A DNA stretch of 64,000 nt from an archaeon (lineage in GTDB: Archaea > Thermoproteota > Nitrososphaeria > Nitrososphaerales > UBA183). The notes below the pieces were generated by a model. The model was not told the DNA's origin and did no database searches. It worked only from the letters and a program-made list of their open reading frames with translations. The stretch covers positions 93,118-157,117 of the forward strand of contig JAJYKR010000003.1 of assembly GCA_021788415.1 (NCBI GenBank). Reading direction: 5' to 3'. This document shows, piece after piece, positions 1 through 8,450 of the stretch. How positions within the stretch are numbered: position 1 is the first letter of the stretch; each line of letters begins with the position of its first letter. The position numbers were made by a program, and so were the translations under genes.

Positions 1-34
1 ATCCCAGGGGGCCCGAGCCAGGCCAGGGCTGCGC

Positions 35-826
35 TTGAGCTGGGGGCTTTCGAACAGGATTGCAAGGCTGATGCACGGCGGGCGGACCGTGATGCTGGCG
101 GTCGACCACGGCTACTTCCAGGGGCCTACCACCGGGCTCGAGAACCCGAGGCAGACGATCACCCCGCTGATCCCCTTCGCCGACTCCCTCATGCTCACCA
201 GGGGGGTCCTCCGGACCTCGGTGGACCCGTCCCAGAGGCTCCCCATAGTGCTGAGGGTCTCAGGGGGGACGAGCATACTCAAGGAGCTCTCGGACGAGGT
301 CGTCACGACCTCCATCGAGGAGGCGGTGAGGCTCAACGCGTCTGCGGTGGCGGTGTCGATCTTCGTGGGTTCGGAACACGAGAAGGAGACGCTGGCCAAC
401 CTATCGGAGCTAGTCAACGAAGGGGAGAGGTATGGCATGCCGGTGCTGGCTGTGACCGCGGTGGGGAGGGAGATGGCAAGGGACGCCCGTTACCTGGGGC
501 TGGCATGCAGGATAGCCGCGGAGCTCGGCGCCAGCCTCGTCAAGACCTACTACTGCGAGGACTTCCACAAGGTCGTGGAGGGGTGCCCGGTCCCTGTGAT
601 AATCGCCGGGGGGAAGAAGCTCCCGGAGAGAGAAGCGCTCCAGATGGCTCGCGACGCGACGTCAGAAGGGGCCGTCGGGGTCGACATGGGGCGGAACATC
701 TTCCAGTCGTCGAACCCTGTCGGGATGATCAGGGCGGTCAGGGCCGTGGTGCACGAGGATAAGGGGGCGGACGAAGCCTACGCAGCCTTCAGCAAGAGCG
801 AGGCGGCAGAACAGCCGACGCGGTAG
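35..826 (+). CDS. LsrF/DeoC-type class I aldolase (thiolase-like)
   Basis: The 263-residue protein has the whole class I aldolase barrel and closely resembles LsrF (3-hydroxy-5-phosphonooxypentane-2,4-dione thiolase) and the archaeal class I fructose-bisphosphate aldolases of the same family. Visible landmarks are AVDHGYFQGPTTG (residues 22-34), the probable Schiff-base lysine in LVKTYY (K170), AGGKKLPERE (191-200) and GVDMGRNIFQ (215-224), the last two forming the phosphate-binding side. The TTG start gives the expected N-terminus (WGLxNRIARL), but the frame stays open to the left edge of the window, so a few more residues cannot be excluded. In an archaeon without an lsr operon an aldolase role in sugar phosphate or aromatic precursor metabolism is as likely as AI-2 breakdown; this is inference. 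Confidence 0.85.
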   Translation: MSWGLSNRIARLMHGGRTVMLAVDHGYFQGPTTGLENPRQTITPLIPFADSLMLTRGVLRTSVDPSQRLPIVLRVSGGTSILKELSDEVVTTSIEEAVRLNASAVAVSIFVGSEHEKETLANLSELVNEGERYGMPVLAVTAVGREMARDARYLGLACRIAAELGASLVKTYYCEDFHKVVEGCPVPVIIAGGKKLPEREALQMARDATSEGAVGVDMGRNIFQSSNPVGMIRAVRAVVHEDKGADEAYAAFSKSEAAEQPTR

Positions 827-827
827 C

Positions 828-950
828 CTACCTCGGGAGCCCCGAGACGTCTTCGCAGTCCAAGATGGCCCCACATCTGCTGCAGACGTACTTGCACGCC
901 TGGACCTGCACCATCTCCTCTCCGCAGGCGTAGCACCTCTCCGCAGCCAA
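828..950 (-). CDS. small zinc-ribbon protein
   Basis: A 40-residue protein made almost entirely of one zinc ribbon: CYACGEEM and CSRCGAILDC supply the metal-binding pairs. The frame is open further upstream (to 1079), but that part is low in structure and overlaps the divergent gene. I chose the TTG at 950 because a TTTTAA element lies 25-30 bases upstream of it, the spacing expected of a leaderless archaeal transcript. Short ribbons of the form CxxC-x9-CxxC are common archaeal proteins of unknown role. It converges on the aldolase with one base between stops. Confidence 0.55.
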   Translation of the reverse strand: MAAERCYACGEEMVQVQACKYVCSRCGAILDCEDVSGLPR

Positions 951-974
951 CGACCCGCTTGAGCTCGGGAACGG

Positions 975-980
975 TTTTAA
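975..980. promoter_or_regulatory. bidirectional TATA element
   Basis: TTTTAA sits midway between two divergent zinc-ribbon genes. It is 25-30 bases from the GTG at 1006 on the plus strand and the same distance from the TTG at 950 on the minus strand, so one near-symmetrical element may serve two leaderless promoters. Confidence 0.5.
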
Positions 981-1005
981 GGGCGCCGGGGCGGTCGCCG
1001 AAATC

Positions 1006-1227
1006 GTGCCAGACGAGGGCGAGCCCGGAGGGAGAGCCCCGAGGCTTGCAAGGCGGAGTCCGTTTGCACCTGCCGTCAAGCTCTGCCCGAAGTGCCTGGC
1101 CCCCCTGAAGCCGCGGAACGAGCTCGGGGGGTGGCTGATCCCCCAAGACTACTACTGCGCGAAGTGCGGCTACACGGGGACCGTCTTCTTCGAGAAGGAA
1201 CCGGACGAGACGGCGGAGAAGCAGTGA
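1006..1227 (+). CDS. small zinc-ribbon protein
   Basis: A 73-residue protein with a ribbon in its second half: CPKCLAPLKP and CAKCGYTGTVFFEKE carry the four cysteines. The first 25 residues are rich in Gly, Arg and Pro, so translation could begin later, near VKLCPKC. The GTG start at 1006 lies at the leaderless spacing from the TTTTAA box. The stop codon overlaps a possible GTG start of the following protease gene, which suggests translational coupling. Function unknown. Confidence 0.6.
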   Translation: MPDEGEPGGRAPRLARRSPFAPAVKLCPKCLAPLKPRNELGGWLIPQDYYCAKCGYTGTVFFEKEPDETAEKQ

Positions 1228-1229
1228 AG

Positions 1230-2303
1230 ATGGAGGAGCAGGGGACTCCCGACGCTGGGCAGGCGTCGAAGTCAGTCACCGTCGTCCTGCTTGTTCTCCT
1301 GGCCTTCACCCTGGTCCTCGTCGTCCTTTCGTTCCCGGCCGGGGCCTACGCTGTCTTCAGCGGTGGGCTGTCGTCGAAGCTGGGATACGCGTCTTTTGTT
1401 CCGACGTTCCTTTGGCTTGGTCCGGAGTCGGTCCTCCTCCCGTTCACCGTCCCCATAGGCGGGGTCTTCCTCCTGATCAGCGCGGTCTACGTCGGGTTCT
1501 TCGTGCTCGGTTTCCTGCAGCCCAGGTCTCCCTTCGAAGCGGCGCGCGGGGCCTTCTCCTCCGGGGTCGGGGCCCTCGCGGGGAGCCCCTTCATCGTCAC
1601 CCTCGTTGCGATTGGCTTCCTCAACTTCACAGCGATAATCGTCACCGCCCTTTCTCAGGCCGCCGCAGGCTCTGTCGGGAACCCCTTCTCTGGGGTGGAC
1701 CCCCTCCTCGAGTTCGGCTCTCTCGCCATGGCCCCTCTCCGCGAGGAGTTCGGGTTCAGGATGGTGCTCATCGGCCTGGTCGCTTTCGTCCTGAGCATCG
1801 GCAAGCCGACCAGGGAGGCTCTCAGGGCGCTCTGGAGGCCGTCGGCGGCGTACGAAGGGGCCCTGGTCGGGGGCGGGGCGTCAGTCATAATCTGGGCCGC
1901 GACAGCGGCGAGCGCCGCGACCTTCGGGGTCTGCCACGTCACCTGTGGAGGAGGCGGGGGGTGGAACTGGTCCAAGCTCCCGGAGGCGACTTGGGGGGGT
2001 CTCGTCCTCGGGTACCTGTACGTGAAGTACGGGTTCCACGTGGCCGTCCTCACCCACTGGGGGATCGACTATCTCGGGAGCGTCTTCTCTTTCTTCGGCC
2101 AAGCCGCCTACGGCATCCCTGCAGGGTCGACCACCGCAGAGTACGTCCTCCAGTACCTCGTCGACGTCGACATGGTCCTCCTCTTTGGGCTCGCCTGCTT
2201 CATACTTGTGACCTATCTCGGGGTGAAGAAGTACCTGGGGACGAGAAGGGACGCCGGCGTGGTTGATAAGGGGCCGCCGCTCGGGGGAGGACTGGAAGCT
2301 TGA
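1230..2303 (+). CDS. CPBP-family intramembrane metalloprotease
   Basis: The protein of about 357 residues has roughly eight hydrophobic segments and the three sequence marks of the CPBP (CAAX protease / bacteriocin-processing, Abi) family: EEFGFR (residues 172-177, EExxxR), FGVCH (232-236, FxxxH) and a third histidine in THWGID (H276). In this family the glutamates and histidines form the metal site inside the membrane. The substrate cannot be told from sequence; archaeal members are mostly uncharacterised. The ATG at 1230 was chosen; an in-frame GTG at 1224 overlaps the upstream stop. The stop overlaps the TTG start of the next gene, so three genes probably form one transcript. Confidence 0.8.
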   Translation: MEEQGTPDAGQASKSVTVVLLVLLAFTLVLVVLSFPAGAYAVFSGGLSSKLGYASFVPTFLWLGPESVLLPFTVPIGGVFLLISAVYVGFFVLGFLQPRSPFEAARGAFSSGVGALAGSPFIVTLVAIGFLNFTAIIVTALSQAAAGSVGNPFSGVDPLLEFGSLAMAPLREEFGFRMVLIGLVAFVLSIGKPTREALRALWRPSAAYEGALVGGGASVIIWAATAASAATFGVCHVTCGGGGGWNWSKLPEATWGGLVLGYLYVKYGFHVAVLTHWGIDYLGSVFSFFGQAAYGIPAGSTTAEYVLQYLVDVDMVLLFGLACFILVTYLGVKKYLGTRRDAGVVDKGPPLGGGLEA

Positions 2304-2830
2304 CGGTCCTCGGCGCACCGATCCTGCGGGAGCTGGTCTCGAAGTACAGGTCGATCTACCCGTCAGACGAGAAAGCGTTCGACGGGGACGGGTACGTCCT
2401 CACTGTGAGGGAGGACAGGACCCTCAACTACCTGGAGCACCGGAACATGGTCTCCCACGAGATCGTCTTCACCCCACCTGACTGCGTCGCCCACCTCACG
2501 TCAAAGAGCAGGTTCGGGAGGCTGGGGCTCTCGTTCCTCAATTCTGTGAAGGTCCACAGCGGCTTCGTCGGACGGCTCGCGTTGGAGCTCGTGAACCTGA
2601 GCAACGAAAGGACCCCGATCACCATCAGGAAGGGAGACCCCCTGATTCACATCGAGTTCCTGCGGAGGGAAGGGGCGCCCGAGCCTTACTCGGGGAGGTA
2701 CATGTTCCAGTTCATGGACGAGCAGGAGACCGGGACCTACGCGCACATCCTTGCGGAGAACTTCCCCGCCCTCTACCCCCAAGAGAAGCTGGAACAGTGG
2801 GTGAAGGGAAGGCTCACCCGCGAAGACTGA
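2300..2830 (+). CDS. dCTP deaminase / dUTPase-fold protein
   Basis: The 176-residue protein has the trimeric dUTPase fold signatures of the dCTP deaminase branch: KSRFGRLGL (residues 69-77), HSGFVGRLALELVN (86-99, including the glutamate used by dCTP deaminases) and GDPLIHIEF (112-119). These enzymes keep dUTP low or feed dUMP synthesis. The family-typical C-terminal region is poorly conserved here, so a deaminase, a dUTPase or a bifunctional enzyme are all possible. The TTG start overlaps the stop of the protease and has a good ribosome-binding site (GGAGGAC) at about 2286-2292. Confidence 0.75.
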   Translation: MTVLGAPILRELVSKYRSIYPSDEKAFDGDGYVLTVREDRTLNYLEHRNMVSHEIVFTPPDCVAHLTSKSRFGRLGLSFLNSVKVHSGFVGRLALELVNLSNERTPITIRKGDPLIHIEFLRREGAPEPYSGRYMFQFMDEQETGTYAHILAENFPALYPQEKLEQWVKGRLTRED

Positions 2831-2895
2831 GCCTCAGCGACGCGTGGTCCTTCCGACCCAGTAGCATACCACAGACGGCAAGGAGGCCTTCCCTG

Positions 2896-3441
2896 TCACA
2901 CCGCCCCCATGGACCGACCCCAAGGTTCGGCAAGGTCGGAGAGCCCTTCCATGCGCGATAGCTTCTCCCGCAACACGAGGAGCTTCTGCCGCGTGTCCGG
3001 GTGCAGGAGGACACGGCAGAAAGCGTGCATGTCCGCGAATGCAGCGAAATCCGCCGGGTCGAGCCTCTCCGGGACCTCCTCAAACCTCGACAGCGCCTTC
3101 GATATGTCCTGCTGGATGTCCGAATAGAGGGCGTATGCCTCCCTGACCGCCTTCCCCCTTGGCTCGAGGTCCAGAGCCCTCTTGCTGACGTACTTGGGGG
3201 CCCTCGCCCTGTACACCTTGGACTCGAGGTTCCTGATCCGCTTCGACCCTGTCTGCTCTATGACCCCAGCCCTCGTGAGCTTCGCTATCCGACGCCACAT
3301 CTTCACCATTGGGACGTCGAGCTTCTTGGACAGCTCGGCTACCGAGCGGTCTGCAAAGACGAGCTCCCTGACTACCCTCGCGTTGAGCGAGTCGTCCAGG
3401 AGCCCTGCGTCCTCCGCCTCCAGCACATGGAGCCTTTTCAT
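2896..3441 (-). CDS. winged-helix transcriptional regulator
   Basis: A 181-residue protein. The N-terminal 75 residues fit an ArsR/MarR-like winged helix: a first helix (LNARVVRELVFAD), then SVAELSKKLDVPMVKMWRRI as the helix-turn-helix and a wing (AGVIEQTGSKRIRN). The C-terminal half is helical and could bind a ligand or form the dimer. The gene has its own promoter with a 16-bp near-palindrome lying between the TATA box and the ATG, typical of autorepression. It converges on the dCTP deaminase-like gene. No target or signal can be named from sequence. Confidence 0.75.
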   Translation of the reverse strand: MKRLHVLEAEDAGLLDDSLNARVVRELVFADRSVAELSKKLDVPMVKMWRRIAKLTRAGVIEQTGSKRIRNLESKVYRARAPKYVSKRALDLEPRGKAVREAYALYSDIQQDISKALSRFEEVPERLDPADFAAFADMHAFCRVLLHPDTRQKLLVLREKLSRMEGLSDLAEPWGRSMGAV

Positions 3442-3444
3442 CGA

Positions 3445-3474
3445 GTGAAATCGATATCACGGAGGGTATATATC
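3445..3474 (-). promoter_or_regulatory. TATA box with palindromic operator
   Basis: On the minus strand a TATATA stretch (3467-3474) is followed by GTGATATCGATTTCAC (3445-3460), which matches its own reverse complement at 14 of 16 positions, and then by the ATG at 3441. The placement would block initiation when occupied. The half site GTGAWAT recurs at 53158. Confidence 0.65.
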
Positions 3475-3563
3475 ACCTTCCCCGGCGGCACGGTAGAAGG
3501 GCTGCTTGGAGGATGAGACGCGCATGGACGAGACAGCTCCTGGGCGCGGGGTGGTAGCCGGGG

Positions 3564-5060
3564 TTGCAGAACATCGACCCTGTCTACTTCCTGACCCCTG
3601 CGATCACGGTCGCGTTCAGCTTCGGGCTGGCGGTCTACTGGCGCCTAAGGAGGAGGTTCTCCGGCTGGGTCCTCCTGACGTCGCTGGTCGCCTACGCAGG
3701 CGCCATCGCGTTGAAGGTGGTGCTGCAGGCACTCACCTACGCCCCCTTCGCGGCCGCCGTCGGCGGGAACCCGGCCGCCCTCGGAGTCTACTTCGGGGCC
3801 CAGACCGCCGTCTTCGAGGTGGGAGGGGCGTTCGCGGTCGCCCGGTACGCGGTGTCAAGGCAGAAACTCAACGCAGGCGACGCTGAAGGGTACGGCATCG
3901 GCCTGGCGATGTGGGAGAACGGGGTCCTTATCGGGGCCCTGGGGCTGGTCAACTACGTGGCGTACTACGCCATCCTCGGTTCGGGGGGCTCTCTGGCGAC
4001 GCAGCTGTACAACACGCTCGTCGCGGACGCGCCGGCGCTCTTCAACCCCCCGTCGGCGGCGCTCCCCGTCGTCGGCCTGGCCGTCCTCGAAAGGGTCTCC
4101 TCTCTCCTGGGCCATTTCTCCTGGGGGTACCTCGTCGTCCTGGCGGCAGTCTTCAGGAGGAGGTCGCTCTTCCTCCTCGCCCTTCCGATGGGCTTCGGCA
4201 TCGACTTCCTTGCCCCCTTCGCGGGGGCCATGGGCCCAGCCCTGTTCGAAGCCGCCGTCTTCGCCCTGAGCGCGGCCAGCCTGGCCGTGGCCCTCCTTGC
4301 GACCAAAGGCGTGAGGGGCGAGACGACGCGAGCTTCGAGACCCGGGGCCGAGGGGTCCCCCCAAACCCTGGCGAGAACGACAGTGCTGAGGTCCATGAGC
4401 TTCGGCAAGGTCTACATCGGGCTGGGCGTCCTGCTCCCCCTCCTGACGGACCTGCCTCTCGGCGCAGCCTCCAGCTCCGCGGGAGCCCAGGTCCCGGCCC
4501 TGATCGGCGAGCTTCCGGCTCTGATGGTCCCCATGGCCGTGATAGTGGGGTGCATGGGGGGGCTGATGGTCTTCGCCAGCGACAGGAGCAAAGGGGTCTT
4601 CGAGTACCTGATCGCCTACGGCGTAGACACGTCCGCGATCTTCTGGTCTGTGCTGGAGGCCACCCTTGCGCTGGCCTCACTGATCCTCGCCCTGGACCTG
4701 CTGGAGTCTGTGCTTGTGCTCGCCGCCCTTGGCACCGGGGTCGGCGCCGGGTTCATCGAGCTTGCTGTGTTCTACACCATCCCGTTGAGCCTGGCCGCCC
4801 CCGTGTTCATGAACGCCGCAGGCATGGTCTGGTCCTCGCTGACCAAACAGATGGTCGGGGTCAACACCCCGGTAGGCCTCGCCCCTCTGCTTGGCCTGGC
4901 GCCGGTCATGGTCGTCCTAACGCTTGCGGGCGTTGTCGGGACAGGAGGCTTCGTCCTTCTGACTGGGGGGACCACGGTCGGGCTGTTGGCGGCGGCGGGT
5001 CTGATGGTCTACGTCGCGACCAGGAAGATGAGCAGAGAGAGGTTCCTTTCAAATGCTTGA
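3564..5060 (+). CDS. membrane protein: YhfC-like domain fused to ABC-2 permease domain
   Basis: The 498-residue membrane protein seems to have two parts. Residues 1 to about 250 resemble YhfC-family glutamic-type intramembrane proteases: a glutamate in FEVGGAFAVARY and the segment GYGIGLAMWENGVLIG, which lines up with the family's GxGHGGxE motif but has Ala where the histidine is expected. The second half (about 270-498) has six hydrophobic segments in the pattern of ABC-2 exporter permeases. The next gene overlaps by 8 bases and encodes the matching ATPase, which supports a transport role for the fusion. The TTG start is the first in frame. The YhfC assignment is by motif reading only and could be wrong. 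Confidence 0.6.
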   Translation: MQNIDPVYFLTPAITVAFSFGLAVYWRLRRRFSGWVLLTSLVAYAGAIALKVVLQALTYAPFAAAVGGNPAALGVYFGAQTAVFEVGGAFAVARYAVSRQKLNAGDAEGYGIGLAMWENGVLIGALGLVNYVAYYAILGSGGSLATQLYNTLVADAPALFNPPSAALPVVGLAVLERVSSLLGHFSWGYLVVLAAVFRRRSLFLLALPMGFGIDFLAPFAGAMGPALFEAAVFALSAASLAVALLATKGVRGETTRASRPGAEGSPQTLARTTVLRSMSFGKVYIGLGVLLPLLTDLPLGAASSSAGAQVPALIGELPALMVPMAVIVGCMGGLMVFASDRSKGVFEYLIAYGVDTSAIFWSVLEATLALASLILALDLLESVLVLAALGTGVGAGFIELAVFYTIPLSLAAPVFMNAAGMVWSSLTKQMVGVNTPVGLAPLLGLAPVMVVLTLAGVVGTGGFVLLTGGTTVGLLAAAGLMVYVATRKMSRERFLSNA

Positions 5061-5922
5061 TACCCCGATCCGGGAAGGGAGGGCGATCGTCGGCGTTGAC
5101 GGAGTGGTCTCAGGATACTTCGGCAAGAGGGTCATCGACGGCATCTCTTTCGCCATCTCCGAGCCAGCCGTCTACGTGGTGTTGGGGCCGAACGGTGCCG
5201 GCAAGACCACCCTCCTGCGGACCCTCGCGGGGATACTGAAGCCCATCGAGGGGAGGGTCGAGATAAACGGCCACCCGAGCGAGAGCCAAGAGGCCAGGAC
5301 TCAGATAGACTACATCACTCATCTGGACGGGATCCCCGAGGGGATGAACGTCGAAGGCGCCCTGCGCTTCTATGCAGGGATCCAGGGCGGGGACGACGAA
5401 GACGTCGCCAGAGTGGCGGACCTATTGAGCCTCGGGGAGTTCAGGCAGATGCGCTTCAACCAGCTCAGCCAGGGCCAGAAGAAGCGGGTCTCGGTGGCCC
5501 GGATATTCCTCAAGGAGAAGAGCGTCTACCTTCTGGACGAACCCACCAGCAACCTCGACCCCAAGGTCGCGGGGGAGATCAGGGAGCTGGTCCTGAAGCT
5601 CAGCAGGGACAGGGTCGTGCTCTATTCGTCCCATAACCTGTTCGAGGCAAGGGAGATCGGGAGCTACGTCATCGCCATAAAGAAAGGAAAGCTCGCCCTC
5701 TTCAGCAGGATAGACGAGATCAGGACCCAGAACTACGTGATCGGCGTGCGGACCTTGGGGGGCCCGGTCGCCCTGGAAGCCAAGAGGGAAGGGGATTACT
5801 ACCTGTTCGAGCTCGACGGCCCTGAAGCGGTTCCAGACCTGGTCACGGACCTGACTTCGAAGGGGGTAAGGATACGGGAAGTGAAAGAGATGCAGAACCC
5901 TCTCGAAGAGCTGTTCAGGTAG
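5053..5922 (+). CDS. ABC transporter ATP-binding protein
   Basis: A 289-residue nucleotide-binding subunit with Walker A GPNGAGKTT, the Q-loop region, signature LSQGQKKRVS, Walker B VYLLDEPTSNLDP and the switch histidine in YSSHNL. The C-terminal 60 residues beyond the ATPase core are typical of CcmA/NatA-type exporters. Its ATG overlaps the stop of the permease fusion, so the pair is almost certainly one complex. It may move a lipid, peptide or drug; no specificity is visible. Confidence 0.88.
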   Translation: MLDTPIREGRAIVGVDGVVSGYFGKRVIDGISFAISEPAVYVVLGPNGAGKTTLLRTLAGILKPIEGRVEINGHPSESQEARTQIDYITHLDGIPEGMNVEGALRFYAGIQGGDDEDVARVADLLSLGEFRQMRFNQLSQGQKKRVSVARIFLKEKSVYLLDEPTSNLDPKVAGEIRELVLKLSRDRVVLYSSHNLFEAREIGSYVIAIKKGKLALFSRIDEIRTQNYVIGVRTLGGPVALEAKREGDYYLFELDGPEAVPDLVTDLTSKGVRIREVKEMQNPLEELFR

Positions 5923-6178
5923 GGCCCGACGGCACCTTCTGGTAGTCCCTCCGGGAACGCCTCTCGTGGCACTTCGGGCACCCTACCCTCCCCATGTACG
6001 GCAACGTCCACCCTCCCCCGGAGAGGATCTTCTCGTCCATGACCGGGGCCCTGAACACCTCGCCGCAGTCGGGGCACTTCAGCATCTTCCCCCGGCCGAG
6101 CAACCAGAAGAGGAGGACAACGGCGACTATCGCCACAAGCGGAACAAGCGTGACCGCGTAAAGGGTAAGCGTGTCCAT
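5915..6178 (-). CDS. membrane-anchored zinc-ribbon protein
   Basis: An 87-residue protein with one N-terminal membrane helix (about residues 5-27) followed by a basic stretch and a zinc ribbon split by a loop: CPDCGEVFRAP and CPKCHERRSRRDY. The topology suggests a cytoplasmic ribbon tethered to the membrane. It overlaps the end of the ABC ATPase gene by 8 bases on the opposite strand and lies downstream of tfb. Function unknown. Confidence 0.6.
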   Translation of the reverse strand: MDTLTLYAVTLVPLVAIVAVVLLFWLLGRGKMLKCPDCGEVFRAPVMDEKILSGGGWTLPYMGRVGCPKCHERRSRRDYQKVPSGPT

Positions 6179-6256
6179 GGCTCGCTCCCCGAGGCGAGAG
6201 TGTATTACAGATTTGCCTCTGTCTTGGCCTGCCGACTGACCAGGTCTATGGCTCCC

Positions 6257-7204
6257 CTAGATGCCGAGCGCGGACCTGAGCCCCTTGTACCTGTTCCTGA
6301 TCGTGACTTCTGTGACCCCGGCTGCCTCGGCGACGTCCTTCTGGGTCTTGTCCTCCCCCTCCAGGGTGCACGCGACGTAGAGTGCAGCCGCTGCGAGCCC
6401 CATGGGGTCCTTCCCGGCCGAGATCCGCGTCTCCTCCGCCCTCTTGAGGATCTCCAACGCCCTCCGCTTCGTCTTCTCCGAGAGCCCTGCCTTCGAAGCG
6501 ATCCTGGAGATGCACTTGGTGGGGTCCACCACGGGCATCTTGATGTCCATCTCCTTCAGGAGCAGCCTGTAGCATCTGGCGATGTCCTTCTTCTTCACGT
6601 TGGACACCGCTGCGAGGTCTTTCAACGTCCTCGGTGTCTGGGTGTCGCGACACGCAGCGTACAGCGAAGCCGCGATTATGGCTGATATCGACCGCCCTCT
6701 CACCAGCCCCCTTTCAAGCGCCTTCCTGTAGATGTAGGCCCCCTTCTCGATGACAGCGTCAGAAACTGAAAGCTTGTCCGAGAGCCTGTCGAGCTCGCTG
6801 AAAGCCTGCCTGAGGTTTCTGTCAACCGGCTCGTGCACCTGGCTGCGCGAGTCCCAGGTCCTGAGCCTCTCCACCGTGGCTTTCATGGACGCCGAAAGCG
6901 ACTTCCCCGAGGCGTCCTTGTTGATGCCGCCGATCACCGTCGCGAGCCCCATGTCGTGCATCGCGATGGAGGTGGGTATCCCTCCCCTGCTCCTGTCGTC
7001 CTTCTCTTCCTTGGAGAACGCCCTCCACTCGGGCCCGACCTCCTCGATCTTCTCCTTGACGACGAAGCCGCATGAGCCGCAGAAGAGCTCTCCTCCCGCG
7101 TTGTCGACTATCATTGGCCCCTTGCCGCAGCGGGGACACTTGTCGAGGGCCTTCTGCAGGCGCATCAGTCTTGAGAAGTCTTTGTCTGCGAACATTACCA
7201 TCAC
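6257..7204 (-). CDS. tfb: transcription initiation factor IIB (TFB)
   Basis: The 315-residue protein is a complete archaeal TFB: an N-terminal zinc ribbon (CPRCGKGPMI ... CGSCGF), a B-finger/linker (PEWRAFS), and two cyclin-like repeats; each repeat has the TFB pattern (residues near AFSELDRLSDKLS and RRALEILKRAEE). The C-terminal recognition part (VTEVTIRNRYKGL) contacts the BRE next to the TATA box. A TATA-like element at about 7240-7250 fits a short 5' leader. Archaea of this group often have several TFB copies; only one is visible here. The ATG at 7204 was used; ATG codons shortly downstream are alternatives. Confidence 0.95.
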   Translation of the reverse strand: MMVMFADKDFSRLMRLQKALDKCPRCGKGPMIVDNAGGELFCGSCGFVVKEKIEEVGPEWRAFSKEEKDDRSRGGIPTSIAMHDMGLATVIGGINKDASGKSLSASMKATVERLRTWDSRSQVHEPVDRNLRQAFSELDRLSDKLSVSDAVIEKGAYIYRKALERGLVRGRSISAIIAASLYAACRDTQTPRTLKDLAAVSNVKKKDIARCYRLLLKEMDIKMPVVDPTKCISRIASKAGLSEKTKRRALEILKRAEETRISAGKDPMGLAAAALYVACTLEGEDKTQKDVAEAAGVTEVTIRNRYKGLRSALGI

Positions 7205-7386
7205 TGGCGAAATACTTACATGGAACTCCCTCCGTCTCCAGTATATATGCGTTGCGGTGAGATTGAGAGAATTTCAAGATATCTGCACTATCATGCAATA
7301 TTCGGATGGTTTGTTCGCATCCGCGAAAACCTGAGAGTGCCTTGGTTTCAAATACTCAATTCGTCGACCGCCGATGTGAGCCAGAA

Positions 7387-8361
7387 GTGAAGGGGAAGCT
7401 CGGAGCCGCGGCGCCCGTTCTCAGGCCTGTCCTGGACACCTACATGGACTCGGCGGTCGCGGTGATAGGGTGCAGCTCTCGAGGGATGGCAAGGTACTCG
7501 TGCGAATACGATGTGCTCGTGGTGGGGAGCGAAGCGCGGCCCTCGAGGTCCCTGAGGATCGGAGATGACTTCGTGGAGCTGAGGTTCGCAACCGAGAAGG
7601 AGGTCCTGAAGCCGACCACCCCGGAGATAGCGTTGTCAATTGCCCTCGCGAAACCCATCAAAGACACCTCTCTCGTCCTTTCGACCGCTTCCGCGACGAG
7701 CGCGGCCACGGCGTCCGACTCTGCGACCAGAGCGAGCAGGGCCCGGCTGGCTTCAGCGCTGAAGACCCTCGGCAGGGCCGAGGTCGCCCTTTCGCGCAAG
7801 GACCTGGTGGACGCGGACCTCTGGCTGCTCGCTTCGTCCTACGAGTTCGCCTACGCGATGCTCCTCTCCCACGAAGTCCTCCCGTCGCCGAGCCATCTCC
7901 TTACGCAGCTCAGGTCCGTCCCGAAGAGCGCTTCCGGCGGCTTCGAGGGCGTGTCCATCGGGAGCGGGTTGGAGGCAGCAGGGCGGGCGGGGTGCGGCGC
8001 GAGGCTGGAGGGGCTGACCGTGCTGCACGACCTCCTCCGCGAGAGCTCGAAGCCGGAGGTAGTCGAGTCTGCGTGGCCCGGGGTGAGAACCGAGATCCTC
8101 GCGGCCAAGGCGAACGAGCTCATCACGAGGGTGGAGCTCGCCGAGTGCTATTCGTTCCTCGGCCAAGAGCTCGTCGACGACCTGATGGAGCTTATGCGGA
8201 AGCATCCGAGGGCGACCCTCGCAGCCCTTACCTCGGGGAAAGACCAGCTTCTGGGGGAGAGGCTGGTGAGGCAGCTGGGGCTCGCGAGGGGGGAGAAGGG
8301 GATCCGGGCGGGGATGGACGTCCTGATGGCCCAGGTCAACCTCCTTGCGAAGAAAGGATGA
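7387..8361 (+). CDS. conserved protein with nucleotidyltransferase-like N-terminus
   Basis: A protein of about 324 residues. Near its N-terminus, AVIGCSSRGMARYSCEYDVLVV resembles the GSxARG...SDxD motif of polymerase-beta-type nucleotidyltransferases, although only part of the acidic pair is kept, so catalysis is doubtful. The rest is helical, with a Ser/Ala/Thr-rich linker and a segment (LLASSYEFAYAMLLS) like the HEPN or substrate-binding domains that often follow such N-termini. The frame opens at 7306, but GTG 7387 lies about 35 bases below a TTCAAATA element and gives a compact N-terminus. Function unknown. Confidence 0.6.
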   Translation: MKGKLGAAAPVLRPVLDTYMDSAVAVIGCSSRGMARYSCEYDVLVVGSEARPSRSLRIGDDFVELRFATEKEVLKPTTPEIALSIALAKPIKDTSLVLSTASATSAATASDSATRASRARLASALKTLGRAEVALSRKDLVDADLWLLASSYEFAYAMLLSHEVLPSPSHLLTQLRSVPKSASGGFEGVSIGSGLEAAGRAGCGARLEGLTVLHDLLRESSKPEVVESAWPGVRTEILAAKANELITRVELAECYSFLGQELVDDLMELMRKHPRATLAALTSGKDQLLGERLVRQLGLARGEKGIRAGMDVLMAQVNLLAKKG

Positions 8362-8450
8362 CGGCGCTCGTGCGCGGACCTCTCCGTTCCACCGCCGAGG
8401 GCCTTTCTTCGTCAAAGCCTTAAAGCACAGTCGACAAAGGCCGAAGTCCC

